From assembly GCA_027488135.1 (NCBI GenBank), contig JAIYCH010000038.1:1-64000 (forward strand): a stretch of 64,000 bases of DNA, written 5' to 3'. Position 1 is the first letter of the stretch. Every line of letters starts with the position of its first letter. The stretch is from Saprospiraceae bacterium (GTDB lineage Bacteria > Bacteroidota > Bacteroidia > Chitinophagales > Saprospiraceae). The position numbers and the translations under genes were made by a program. Shown here one piece after another: positions 53,796-62,460 of this stretch. A model generated the notes under the pieces. The model was given only the letters and a program-made list of their open reading frames with translations. It had not been told where the DNA came from and searched no databases.

Positions 53796-54794
53796 TTAAA
53801 CCAAACTATTTTCGACAAGATACTCTGCGATTTGAATGGCATTGGTTGCTGCCCCTTTACGCAAATTATCAGCGGTAATCCACATATTTAACGTATTAGG
53901 TGCTGAATCGTCTCTTCTCAATCTGCCAACAAAAACGCTGTCTTTCCCCTTACTCCATAACGGCATGGGATATTGGAACGCTGCCGGATCGTCGGAAAGA
54001 AAAACACCAGGTGCGTCAGCAAGCCATTGTCTTACTTCGGCGAGATCAAAATCTCTTTCAAAGGTAACGTTCACCGATTCAGAATGACCCCCTAAAACAG
54101 GTACGCGCACAGCGGTGGCGGTCACTTTGATGGTATCATCTCTCATAATTTTTTTCGTTTCCAGCACCAGTTTCATTTCCTCCTTCGTGTATCCATTTTC
54201 CAAAAATACATCACATTGAGGTATGCAATTTTCAAAAATAGGATAATGGTAAGCCATTTCCTCTGGTTTAGGAACAAATCCCTTTTTCTCTAATTGATAT
54301 TGTTTTACCGCCTTCATACCTGTTCCCGTTATGGACTGATAAGTAGAAACGACAATTCTATTTATTTTAAGTTTTTTATGCAAGGGTGCTAAAGCGACAA
54401 CCATCTGTATGGTAGAACAATTTGGATTGGCAATAATCCTATCATTGGGAGTAAGGCTATCGGCATTAATTTCCGGTACGATTAATTTATGATCAGGATT
54501 CATTCTCCAGGCTGAAGAGTTATCTACTACAATGGTACCAACCTCGGCAAATTTCGGTGCCCAAAGAAGAGAGGTATCTCCCCCGGCAGAAAAAATAGCT
54601 ATATCAGGTTTTAATGCAATAGCATCTTCCATAGATACAACGGGATATTCCACACCCCTAAAAGTAACCTGTGTTCCTACCGATCTGGCGGAAGCTACAG
54701 GAATAAATGTCGACACAGGGAAATTTCTTTCTTGTAAAACTTCTAAAACGACATTACCTACTAAACCAGTTACGCCAACGACTGCTAACTTCAT
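53796..54794 (-). CDS. asd: Aspartate-semialdehyde dehydrogenase
   Basis: 332 residues. It reduces aspartyl phosphate to aspartate semialdehyde, the branch point to homoserine/methionine, threonine, lysine and diaminopimelate. NADP fold 'AVVGVTGLVGNVVLEVL', 'FSAGGDTS' and 'VVDNSSAWRM'; catalytic Cys126 in 'ANPNCSTIQMVVAL'; His in 'VPVLGGHSESVNVTF'. It supplies the homoserine used by the metX/metY operon elsewhere in the window. Confidence 0.97.
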   Translation of the reverse strand: MKLAVVGVTGLVGNVVLEVLQERNFPVSTFIPVASARSVGTQVTFRGVEYPVVSMEDAIALKPDIAIFSAGGDTSLLWAPKFAEVGTIVVDNSSAWRMNPDHKLIVPEINADSLTPNDRIIANPNCSTIQMVVALAPLHKKLKINRIVVSTYQSITGTGMKAVKQYQLEKKGFVPKPEEMAYHYPIFENCIPQCDVFLENGYTKEEMKLVLETKKIMRDDTIKVTATAVRVPVLGGHSESVNVTFERDFDLAEVRQWLADAPGVFLSDDPAAFQYPMPLWSKGKDSVFVGRLRRDDSAPNTLNMWITADNLRKGAATNAIQIAEYLVENSLV

Positions 54795-54908
54795 GTGTTA
54801 ATTTTTTATCATTTAAAAAAAGTAGGTTAGGGCAAATTGCTTTTCACGTAAAATGGGCTTGCGGGCTATCCAAAAAGGAAAGACCTTGCGGCCATCTTAA
54901 TTAGGGGA

Positions 54909-54942
54909 CAAATATAAACGCATTCTTTTATATCATTAACAA
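54909..54942 (-). promoter_or_regulatory. Promoter of asd with a leader of about 110 nt
   Basis: On the minus strand TTG (54942-54940), 23-nt spacer, TATATTTG (54916-54909). It would leave about 110 nt before the asd ATG, including a short GGCC-GCAA-GGTC stem with a GNRA-type loop. Confidence 0.55.
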
Positions 54943-54949
54943 GTATAAC

Positions 54950-57499
54950 ATGAAAGTCCCATCTTTTTTATTTTTATTCAGTGTTCAGCTTTTAACGGCC
55001 CAATCTATTCCATGGTCAGAAAAATTTGATAATCAATCTATTCCATCTTATTTTGAAGGAAATATATCCAGATTTACTATTTTGAATAATAGACTTTATT
55101 TGAATCATATTTCACCTGCCCCACAAAATGAATCGCAAATTGTGCGATATGCCCCCATAAAAAATGGGGAACCGCTATTTTGGGAACTCAATGTTTCCCT
55201 AGATTTTACACCATCGCCACAAAATAATCTGAAGATTTATCTGGCTTCCTCTCATCCACATCTCAAAAATGCTGAAAATGCCTGGTTTTTGCAAGTGGGC
55301 GGAGAGACGGGTGACCAGGATAAATTAAGTTTATTTCGTCAGAAAAATAACCAAAGAACCCTTTTAGCGGAGAGTAAACCTGGTATTTTGGGCGATAAAG
55401 CTTTTAATATTTCTTTCCGTGTCCAGTTAGATGAAAAAGGATTATGGCAGGTATTTACAAAAGCTGATAGCTCCCAAGTTTGGCTCCCCTCCTTTGATTA
55501 TACTGAAAAAGAGGAGTTAAAAGGTTTCTACACAGGCTTAATGCTCACTTATACCGCAAGTAGAGCTAAACAATTTAATTTCGATGACTGGAAAATGGAA
55601 GGGCTGTTATTAGATTTGACAAAACCGTTGGTAGATAAATGGACATTAAATACCTTGCAACATTTGCAGGTTTATTTTTCAAAACCATTGGATATAGCCG
55701 CAAATAAAATATTAGATTTTCAGTGTCGCGAAGTTGAAGGAGAAAAAAAAACCATACAATCTATAACTTTAGACAGCGTCAATCCCTATCTATTGCATAT
55801 TTATTTTGACGCACTTAAGCCAAATATTATCTACGAATTTCAAGGGAAAGTAACAGATAAAAGTAAAAATGATAATCATTTTTCTTTTTATTTCGACAAA
55901 AAAACGGGTAGCAGACCGCTTCCAGGTGATTTGTTATTTACGGAAATATTAGCCGCACCATCGAGTGGTAAGCAGGCTGAGTTTATAGAATTACATAATC
56001 CCACAAAGCAATTTTTGCAGCTGGCCAACTCAAAAATAATCGTCAATAAAAGCACTTTGGAATTACCCAACCTTATTTTGTCCCCCGGAGAATATTTAGT
56101 TTTTCATCACCTAAAAGATAGCCTCTTCTTTAAGGAAGTGAAGCACCCTTTTGGATCATCCAGTTTTCCCTCCTTACCCAATGCGGGAGGAATCATAGAA
56201 TTAACAGACATGGGGGTAACTTTAGACAAGATGACTTACGGGTTATTTCCGTCATGGCAACACTCAGTGACAACGGGAAAATCGTTGGAAAAAAGAAGCT
56301 TATCTCATTTATCAGATTGTTTATTAAACTGGACTTCCTGCTCCAATGACATGGGGCACACCATGGGTTTAGAAAATGACGCATTTTCTTTGGCGCTCCC
56401 CTTTTTTAACCCTTTGGCAGATCATATTTTTCCGTCCTCGGCAGATACCCTTGAATTTATTGCCCAAGTTCCTTTAAAATGGCCAGATACTACCGATTTG
56501 TCCTTATTTACAAATCAGGGTCTGGAAATTAAGTCTATCGATAAGGGAGCTCAATCAAATGAATGGACGCTCCATTTAAAAAAAACCATAGATTCAGGTA
56601 TTATTTATCCATTTACTGTTTTAAAAGGTCTGAAGAATTGTTTGGGTCAGGAAAACAATCAGCCTCAAGCCATGCGATTAGCCATTCCTCAAAAGCCTGA
56701 GAAAGGGGAAAGAATTTTTATTAATGAAATTTTATTTGATGCCCTACCCTTTCAAAAGCCGTTTGTGGAAATACAGGCAAATACCAAATATCCTATCGAC
56801 ATGAATTACCTGCACTGGGGTGATCGCAAAGAAGTAAACTTCTCTCAAAGAGTACTATTCCCTTTTGAGCCTTATGCCATTACTGAAAATCCTGCTGCAT
56901 TAATTCAACAGTACGGACCATCGTCGCAAAATCAACGAATCATAGCGGGAAAAACGCCCTTTTTGAACAGATCTCAAGGAAGCATATCCCTTTTTTATAA
57001 TGATCTTGAGACCGATATTATCACTTACGATAAAGCCTGGCATTCTCCCTGGTTTACATCAACAACGGGCATTTCATTGGAAAGGAAAGGAGCACAAAGT
57101 AACGGAAGTAATCAAAGCGGCTGGTTAAGTGCGGCAGGATTTAAAACAGGGGCAAGTCCGGGAAGCGAAAATACCTCCTTTGGCAAAGAACAAAGTCTTG
57201 TAAATGAGGAAGTTAATTTGAATCCTTCAACATTTACACCATACAATCAACTTCAATGCTGTACCATTTCTTCTGTCAACAGAGGAAGTATCGTAAATAT
57301 TCGCATTTTTGATTCATTGGGGAATGAGGTTAAATATTTAGTTAAAAATCAAGTACTGGGCAGTAATGATGAAATTTGTTGGGATGGAAAACAACAATAT
57401 GAAGTACCTCTGGCGCAAGGTCACTATATTTGGTGGATAGAATTGTTGAATGCCAATGGCGTAAGAACTATTTTCAAATTATTAAGCACCTTAGATTGA
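54950..57499 (+). CDS. Secreted lamin-tail-domain protein
   Basis: 849 residues with a signal peptide (MKVPSFLFLFSVQLLTAQ). The N-terminal part (about 20-220) has a lectin/LamG-like look ('KFDNQSIPSYFEGNISRF', 'FLQVGGETGDQDKLSLF'). An Ig-like segment follows. Lamin-tail domains are seen at about 325-460 ('GDLLFTEILAAPSSGKQAEF', 'IELHNP', 'LSPGEYLVFH') and again near 590-740 ('ERIFINEILFDALPFQKPFV'). The C-terminus resembles a FlgD-like fold ('VNIRIFDSLGNEVKYLV', 'WDGKQQYEVPLAQGHY') and probably works as a surface sorting end. Function unknown. The dgkA start follows 1 bp after its stop. Confidence 0.8.
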   Translation: MKVPSFLFLFSVQLLTAQSIPWSEKFDNQSIPSYFEGNISRFTILNNRLYLNHISPAPQNESQIVRYAPIKNGEPLFWELNVSLDFTPSPQNNLKIYLASSHPHLKNAENAWFLQVGGETGDQDKLSLFRQKNNQRTLLAESKPGILGDKAFNISFRVQLDEKGLWQVFTKADSSQVWLPSFDYTEKEELKGFYTGLMLTYTASRAKQFNFDDWKMEGLLLDLTKPLVDKWTLNTLQHLQVYFSKPLDIAANKILDFQCREVEGEKKTIQSITLDSVNPYLLHIYFDALKPNIIYEFQGKVTDKSKNDNHFSFYFDKKTGSRPLPGDLLFTEILAAPSSGKQAEFIELHNPTKQFLQLANSKIIVNKSTLELPNLILSPGEYLVFHHLKDSLFFKEVKHPFGSSSFPSLPNAGGIIELTDMGVTLDKMTYGLFPSWQHSVTTGKSLEKRSLSHLSDCLLNWTSCSNDMGHTMGLENDAFSLALPFFNPLADHIFPSSADTLEFIAQVPLKWPDTTDLSLFTNQGLEIKSIDKGAQSNEWTLHLKKTIDSGIIYPFTVLKGLKNCLGQENNQPQAMRLAIPQKPEKGERIFINEILFDALPFQKPFVEIQANTKYPIDMNYLHWGDRKEVNFSQRVLFPFEPYAITENPAALIQQYGPSSQNQRIIAGKTPFLNRSQGSISLFYNDLETDIITYDKAWHSPWFTSTTGISLERKGAQSNGSNQSGWLSAAGFKTGASPGSENTSFGKEQSLVNEEVNLNPSTFTPYNQLQCCTISSVNRGSIVNIRIFDSLGNEVKYLVKNQVLGSNDEICWDGKQQYEVPLAQGHYIWWIELLNANGVRTIFKLLSTLD

Positions 57500-57500
57500 C

Positions 57501-57866
57501 ATGAAAAAATTTATTGACAGTATGGGTTACGCATTAAATGGTATAAAACTATTATTTGTGGGTCAAAGTAATATAAAAATTCAAGGGGTTATAGGTATTC
57601 TGGTCTGTTTATTGGGTTGGATTATAACCCTATCGACCTTAGAATGGATGATTGTTCTTTTTTGTATTGGATGGGTAATCTCGGCAGAAAGTTTCAACAC
57701 CGCCATAGAATATGTGGTGGATTTTATTTCCCCTGATTATCACATAAAAGCGGGACAAATAAAAGATTTATCGGCCGGAGGGGTTTTAATAATATCTATA
57801 ACAAGCAGTATAATAGGTATTATTATTTTTCTCCCAAAATGCATTAAGTTGTTTTTGGCCAGCTAA
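57501..57866 (+). CDS. dgkA: DgkA-family (diacylglycerol/undecaprenol) kinase
   Basis: 121 residues, three membrane helices. The active-site helix 'ISAESFNTAIEYVVDFIS' and the following 'HIKAGQIKDLSAGGVLI' keep the Glu, Asn and Lys-Asp residues of the family. It phosphorylates diacylglycerol or undecaprenol in the inner membrane. This integral family is unrelated to the soluble lipid kinase at 28632-30431. Begins 1 bp after the lamin-tail gene. Confidence 0.9.
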   Translation: MKKFIDSMGYALNGIKLLFVGQSNIKIQGVIGILVCLLGWIITLSTLEWMIVLFCIGWVISAESFNTAIEYVVDFISPDYHIKAGQIKDLSAGGVLIISITSSIIGIIIFLPKCIKLFLAS

Positions 57867-57883
57867 AAATTTAATATATTTGC

Positions 57884-58053
57884 AAAAAAAAAGCCGGAAG
57901 GTGGATCCAACCGGCTTTGAAAAGAGCTTTGAGAGGCTATCTACATACCATATAACGTCACATTTGACGATACAGAGTCTGATACAATTTATTGGGTGGA
58001 TTGAACCACCGGAGGAAGGATTTCATGAACTCGTTTGTCATTATTTCCTTTCA
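57884..58053 (-). ncRNA. Candidate structured small RNA
   Basis: The minus strand carries a near-consensus -7 element CATATTTG (58066-58059), then four stem-loops in 170 nt. They are TCATGAA/TTCATGA (58056-58050 with 58029-58023), GGTGG/CCACC (58010-57995), CGTCA/TGACG with AATG loop (57969-57956) and a terminator AAAGCCGG/CCGGCTTT (57918-57890). The terminator ends in nine T's on this strand only. Flanking protein genes do not need it: dgkA is on the other strand and the DUF2452 gene ends 190 bp away. No open frame with a start. Family not recognised. The remaining 58054-58245 is AT-rich with no gene. Confidence 0.55.
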
Positions 58054-58245
58054 TGATTCAAATATGAGGGTAATTACCAAGCAGAATAAGTACAATTTTA
58101 CTAATTACTGAATTTTAAAAATACAAATAAAAAAACATAAAACACTAAAATACAACAAGTTAAAATAAAAATAACATACAAAAAGTAATATTTATACTCT
58201 ATTAAATTGATATTTTATTATATATTTTTTTTAATCTAAAGAGAT

Positions 58246-58698
58246 TTACAGAGAGAATTCATCACTGGTTGTCAATATTTCCCAGGTATGGTCTGCAAAA
58301 AGCTTTACGGTTGCTTGAAAGAAATAAGGAGGATTTGCTCCCCATTCTTCGGGAGCTATCATAGAAAGGACATAAGCCCCATTCTTTTTTGCGTATAAAT
58401 GATAGACGAAACCGACGAGGGGCTGGAAAGCCATTTCCGCCTCATAAATTTTTTCAGAAATGAATACCCTTTTTCTGATGTCATCAGCTTGTTTAGCAAG
58501 GAGTTCAATTTGTTTTCTAAGTTGTCCCAGCTGAATATCTGTCTGTTGATACATAGAAGTAACGGCTCTGCCTTTGATTCTTCCTTTATCAATTGGCTTA
58601 ATCACTACGCCGCCTACGGAATGAGAATAAGGTAGCAGGTGTGGTTCCAATGCTACCTTATCTATATCTATAGGATTTATAAATTCTTCCTTTTCCAT
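58246..58698 (-). CDS. DUF2452 family protein
   Basis: 150 residues. 'NPIDIDKVALEPHLLPYSHS' and 'GGVVIKPIDKGRIKGRAV' form the conserved N-terminus. A helical stretch follows ('MYQQTDIQLGQLRKQIELLA'), then 'FQPLVGFVYHLYAKKNGAYV' and 'LSMIAPEEWG'. Cytosolic, function unknown. It follows the coiled-coil membrane protein gene by 51 bp on the same strand. Confidence 0.75.
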   Translation of the reverse strand: MEKEEFINPIDIDKVALEPHLLPYSHSVGGVVIKPIDKGRIKGRAVTSMYQQTDIQLGQLRKQIELLAKQADDIRKRVFISEKIYEAEMAFQPLVGFVYHLYAKKNGAYVLSMIAPEEWGANPPYFFQATVKLFADHTWEILTTSDEFSL

Positions 58699-58749
58699 TT
58701 ATTTTTTAACCATCAACAAAAGAGGGCTAAGTAAGTTTAACAAAGCCAA

Positions 58750-59739
58750 TTATTTCAGTAAAAAGCTTGATGAACCTGCGAGGTAGGCTTTATTATAGAT
58801 TTCCAATTTATAGGTACCTGGAGAAAGCAAGGAAGAAGGTTCCCAGTTAAAACAGGAATTTTGGGTACCGTTAATGGTTTGAATCTCTTTTGTTTCGAAA
58901 GTATATTGAATTTCGTCACCGGTTTCAGGATGATTAAAAACGCTGATATTGGTATTAAGGGAAACGGTTTCACCACGAGGAGAAATCACTCGAATTATAA
59001 ATTTTTCTCCATTACCTGAAGCAGAAGGATTAGGCAAAGGAACAAAACAAATTTCCAATAAATTGACATTATCAGCATTTTTCCGACTCACATTTTTACC
59101 ATTATCTTTTTTCTGCAGTGTTTTAACACTAATCTTATCAGCCTTAATCATGGACGCTTTGTCCACTTTTTTTGCCAAACTACTTTTTTCTTTTTCCAAT
59201 TTTGATTTCTCCACCGTCAGATCTCTGGTCACAGAGGTAAGATAATCATTTGCCTGTTTTGATTCATCCAATCTGCTATTCAAGGTTTGGTTAATAGAAT
59301 CCTGTCTGTTTTTTTCAGCTAAAAGTGATTCTTTTTCCAAGGCCCACCGTTCTCTCTCTTCCTTAAAGAAAGCAATTTGTTCATTTAGCTTACTAATCTC
59401 AGCTTTTGCTTTATCTAAAGAACTGGATCTTTTAAGCAAGCCAACGATTCTATTCTTCTGGCCTGTTAATTCAAGTTTCTGGTTATCAATCAATTGATTT
59501 AAGGCTTCATTCTCCCCTCTGAGACTTTCCAAATCAGCAAGTGCCTCTTCGTATTGTAATTCTAATTCTTTCTTGAGCTGGATGGTTTCGTCAAGCTCTG
59601 TTTTAACCTCTTGATTTTCTGTGGTTAATTCTTGTTTGTTATTAAACAGATAGGCAATGACCCCAATAAGAATGGCGATAACGACTGCGGCTAGAATGAG
59701 TAAATTTTTTGAACTCGAAGAAGATGGTTGGTTGTTCAT
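58750..59739 (-). CDS. Membrane-anchored coiled-coil protein, unknown function
   Basis: 329 residues from the ATG at 59739; one 72 bp upstream would precede a non-coding-like stretch. A Ser-rich N-terminus (MNNQPSSSSSKN) leads into one membrane helix (LLILAAVVIAILIGVIAYLF). About 150 residues of coiled coil follow (ELTTENQEVKTELDETIQLK and on). A C-terminal beta domain includes 'EICFVPLPNPSASGNGEKFI' and 'SCFNWEPSSLLSPGTYKLEI'. Probably inner-membrane with the coil in the periplasm. No family named. Divergent from the exonuclease gene, 79 bp apart. Confidence 0.7.
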   Translation of the reverse strand: MNNQPSSSSSKNLLILAAVVIAILIGVIAYLFNNKQELTTENQEVKTELDETIQLKKELELQYEEALADLESLRGENEALNQLIDNQKLELTGQKNRIVGLLKRSSSLDKAKAEISKLNEQIAFFKEERERWALEKESLLAEKNRQDSINQTLNSRLDESKQANDYLTSVTRDLTVEKSKLEKEKSSLAKKVDKASMIKADKISVKTLQKKDNGKNVSRKNADNVNLLEICFVPLPNPSASGNGEKFIIRVISPRGETVSLNTNISVFNHPETGDEIQYTFETKEIQTINGTQNSCFNWEPSSLLSPGTYKLEIYNKAYLAGSSSFLLK

Positions 59740-59818
59740 GGGATAAACATTTTTAGTGAAAATAAAGTATCTTAGCGTAGAAGAACAATTAAACAAGTTT
59801 GTAAAATACAACTCTTTT

Positions 59819-60568
59819 ATGTCTAAATCGTTTGAAGTAGGAAAAATATTGTTTTTTGATATTGAAACTGTGAGTTTAACTTCAAATTACCCGGAACTTT
59901 CCCCTTCCCTACAAGAATTATGGCAGCGCAAAGCTAAATCTTTTTATCCAAATAATGAGGAAGAGCTGACGGTAGAACAGCTGCAGGAAAGTTTTAGAAA
60001 CAAAGCGGCTATTTTTGCTGAATTCGGTAAAATCGTTTGCATTTCCATGGGCATTGCTTATTGGGATAAAGAAGTAGGTCAATATAAAATACGATTAAAA
60101 TCATTTGCCCAGGCATCAGAGGAAGAATTGCTCAAATCCTTTTGTGAACTTTTGAATAAGCATTATTCAAACCCCTTAATCAATGCCTTAGCAGGACACA
60201 ATATCAAAGAATTTGATATCCCGTATATCTGCCGCAGATTAATTATAAACCGTCTTGGTTTACCTGAAATATTAAAGATTAGCGGTAAAAAACCCTGGGA
60301 ATTGAATTACTTCCTGGACACCATGGAAATGTGGAAATTTGGTGACTGGAAAAGCTATACTTCATTAAAATTACTAACGGCTATTTTTGACATTCCATCT
60401 CCAAAAGACGACATTGATGGAAGTCAGGTGGGTCAGGTTTATTGGGAGGAAAATGACTTGATGAGAATTTCCCGATATTGCGAAAAAGATGTATTGGCTA
60501 CCATGCTGGTGTATGACAGACTTTCAGGAGATAACTTGTTTAATGATGAAAATATCCTGGTAGATTAG
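59819..60568 (+). CDS. Predicted 3'-5' exonuclease (PolB-like DEDD type)
   Basis: 249 residues from the ATG at 59819 (MSKSFEVGKILFFDIETVSL); the 63 bp upstream lie in the intergenic gap. DEDD motifs are Exo I 'FFDIETV', Exo II 'LAGHNIKEFDIPYI' and the terminal Asp in 'RYCEKDVLATMLVYDRL'. It resembles the exonuclease domain of family B polymerases without a polymerase. Probably DNA repair or RNA trimming. Its last codons overlap the convergent TPR-like gene by 4 bp. Confidence 0.85.
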   Translation: MSKSFEVGKILFFDIETVSLTSNYPELSPSLQELWQRKAKSFYPNNEEELTVEQLQESFRNKAAIFAEFGKIVCISMGIAYWDKEVGQYKIRLKSFAQASEEELLKSFCELLNKHYSNPLINALAGHNIKEFDIPYICRRLIINRLGLPEILKISGKKPWELNYFLDTMEMWKFGDWKSYTSLKLLTAIFDIPSPKDDIDGSQVGQVYWEENDLMRISRYCEKDVLATMLVYDRLSGDNLFNDENILVD

Positions 60569-62019
60569 GGTAAATTAATAGAAGCACACTCTTCCTCTAA
60601 CCAAAATTTATTGATTATATTTTCTGTATTATTGATTTGCTCCAGGAGCGATTTTAACTGAGAGGTTGCTTTATTGGTATCTAAAAATTCTATCTGGTGT
60701 TTTATCATCACCATTTTTTTGGTGAATCTCAGGAAATTGGTATATCCCTTTTTTTGATCCGTATTAATGTGCGTATTTCTCATGATATATATCCGGAAAG
60801 TATCTAGCAAAGAGAGAAGAGCATCTGTGTCTCGTTTGGCATGATAGGTTCTAATCATTAAAAACGATGTATTCAAGTGATAGGTAATATCAGTAAATTG
60901 AACCCGAATAAGCGCTGAAATAGCCTCATCAAACATTTTTTTATGATAATATAAGTTCCCAAGGTTATAGAGATAAGCGTTATCTCTGCGATGTGCGGGC
61001 AAAAAATCTTTAAATTCCTGAATAAAGTTTTCTGTCCAGGCAAATTCCTTTAAACTACAACCCAGGGTAGTTATGTTTTTATAATCCCACTCATTGATAA
61101 TACCATTATTGAGTAAATCGCCCCCTGCCAGGCCCTTTTGATAAAGTTCGAATAACTCTCGCTGATAGGCCTTATCCCCTTTATTTATTTTTGATATACA
61201 ATAATTATAGGAAAAACTGTATAAATCTTGCCTGTCTTGAGGAGACAAATTGAGATCCAGATTACCCAGCATATCTTTTAATGCAAGGTAATATTGAGGA
61301 TTACTATCGTCTTGTAAGCTTTTAAGAATAGTGTAGTATAAGGCAATTACCTTATTTTGAATTAAGATATCAGGATGATTTTCAATAAAAAGTAAGAGTT
61401 CTGTCAACAAACCAAAATCATAATTGGCATTCACCAATATTTTGTGTGCGGTAAGGTGGCATACATTACGTAATTTTTCTTCCAGATAATAAGCGTCCAG
61501 ATAATGTAACATTCGTTGCATAGTATCGGACTTGGACCTATCAACAAATTGACCACCATAATAACCCATTAGATAATTTAACCGGTACTTAGCGTAGGTA
61601 AGTTCTGTTTTTTGCACTACCTCGCTTTCAAATTTTTTTTCCAGTTGCTTCGCTCTATTGGTTAGTAGTTCGAACTGATTTCTTTTATAGGCCCATTCCA
61701 TGGCGAATATTTCTTCTACATTTTCTTTACATTCGTATTGTTGCAGCGCTAAAAACCGGAGCAGTAATTTTTTTAAACCTGACATCAGGTTGTGTATTTT
61801 TTGTTCGTCGTAAGGATCTTTAGGAAACAATTTTTTGAAAATTTTTTCCTTTTCCAGCAACTCCAACTTACCTATTTGAAGTTGTTTGAGAACAATTTCG
61901 AGAAATTCAGTCGTTTTTTTGTGCAAATTGTAATAGGGAGATGAGACAAACAAGCTAAATTGCTCTCTTTCCCTGGTATTTAGTTCAACGATTGTTTTAA
62001 TTAAACGACTTTGTTCCAA
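60565..62019 (-). CDS. Helical-repeat (TPR-like) cytosolic protein, unknown function
   Basis: 484 residues, all-helical. N-terminus 'LIKTIVELNTREREQFSLFV', then 'SPYYNLHKKT'. TPR-like pairs near 330-400 ('NAYLYNLGNLYYHKKMFDEA', 'LIRVQF'). No signal or catalytic motif. Similar proteins starting with 'L..L.xxExxxFxxFLxSPxFN' are seen across Bacteroidota without an assigned role. Monocistronic. A scaffold function is likely. Confidence 0.7.
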   Translation of the reverse strand: MEQSRLIKTIVELNTREREQFSLFVSSPYYNLHKKTTEFLEIVLKQLQIGKLELLEKEKIFKKLFPKDPYDEQKIHNLMSGLKKLLLRFLALQQYECKENVEEIFAMEWAYKRNQFELLTNRAKQLEKKFESEVVQKTELTYAKYRLNYLMGYYGGQFVDRSKSDTMQRMLHYLDAYYLEEKLRNVCHLTAHKILVNANYDFGLLTELLLFIENHPDILIQNKVIALYYTILKSLQDDSNPQYYLALKDMLGNLDLNLSPQDRQDLYSFSYNYCISKINKGDKAYQRELFELYQKGLAGGDLLNNGIINEWDYKNITTLGCSLKEFAWTENFIQEFKDFLPAHRRDNAYLYNLGNLYYHKKMFDEAISALIRVQFTDITYHLNTSFLMIRTYHAKRDTDALLSLLDTFRIYIMRNTHINTDQKKGYTNFLRFTKKMVMIKHQIEFLDTNKATSQLKSLLEQINNTENIINKFWLEEECASINLP

Positions 62020-62167
62020 AAGTTTTTAAAATTAAATACTGAAATAAACAAATAATAATTTTACAAATATATCAATATTAAGCATATATCTTTTACTAAG
62101 GAAGAATTATTACTCAAGAAATCAAAAAAAATATAAATTGTAAAGAAAACGTTATAATTTTGTCTTT

Positions 62168-62370
62168 GATTAAATGCAAAGAACCTCATGAACATATAAA
62201 GGTATTTTTCAGACGAACATTTTTAGCCTATCAACACAACACCTGTCGGGGTTTCTTAAGAGAAAATTAGGTCCCTAAACTGGGTTTTTAAAGGCTGTTT
62301 TGTTCTACACTTAACAGAGTATAATCTCCCATTAGGAGCAGTTCCGGTTTCGGCAGCTGCTCTTTTTTTT
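62168..62370 (+). ncRNA. Candidate structured RNA of about 200 nt upstream of lepB
   Basis: An exact -7 element TAATTTTG lies at 62155-62162 (TTG 14 nt upstream, shorter than ideal). A strong terminator follows at 62335-62370 (GAGCAG/CTGCTC with inner CCG/CGG and eight T's). Between them: closing helix AGAAC/GTTCT, inner helix AGCCT/AGGCT, a CCC/GGG hairpin (CCCTAAACTGGG) and AACACCTGTCGGGGTT. The size and the long closed-bubble layout recall 6S RNA, but I cannot confirm that family. CTCC-CATTA-GGAG (62326-62338) overlaps the terminator's first strand, so an attenuator switch is another possibility. The 62020-62167 stretch holds nothing else I recognise. Confidence 0.5.
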
Positions 62371-62407
62371 AAAATGCTAATCTTAACATATCCCTCATCG
62401 AATATAT

Positions 62408-62438
62408 TTGTCCAATCAATATAGTATTTGTATATTTG
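62408..62438 (+). promoter_or_regulatory. Promoter of lepB
   Basis: TTG (62408-62410), 20-nt spacer, TATATTTG (62431-62438): an exact consensus promoter. It lies after the terminator at 62335-62370, so lepB does not depend on the upstream RNA transcript. Confidence 0.75.
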
Positions 62439-62460
62439 GCGTTTAAAAAAAATTAAGCTA

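Noticed and set aside
54795-54902. Lysine or other known riboswitch ahead of asd
   Set aside because: None of the conserved core blocks of known classes could be found. Only a small GNRA stem is visible.
62168-62370. Firm naming as 6S RNA
   Set aside because: Length and nested helices fit loosely, but the defining bubble and sequence could not be verified by eye.
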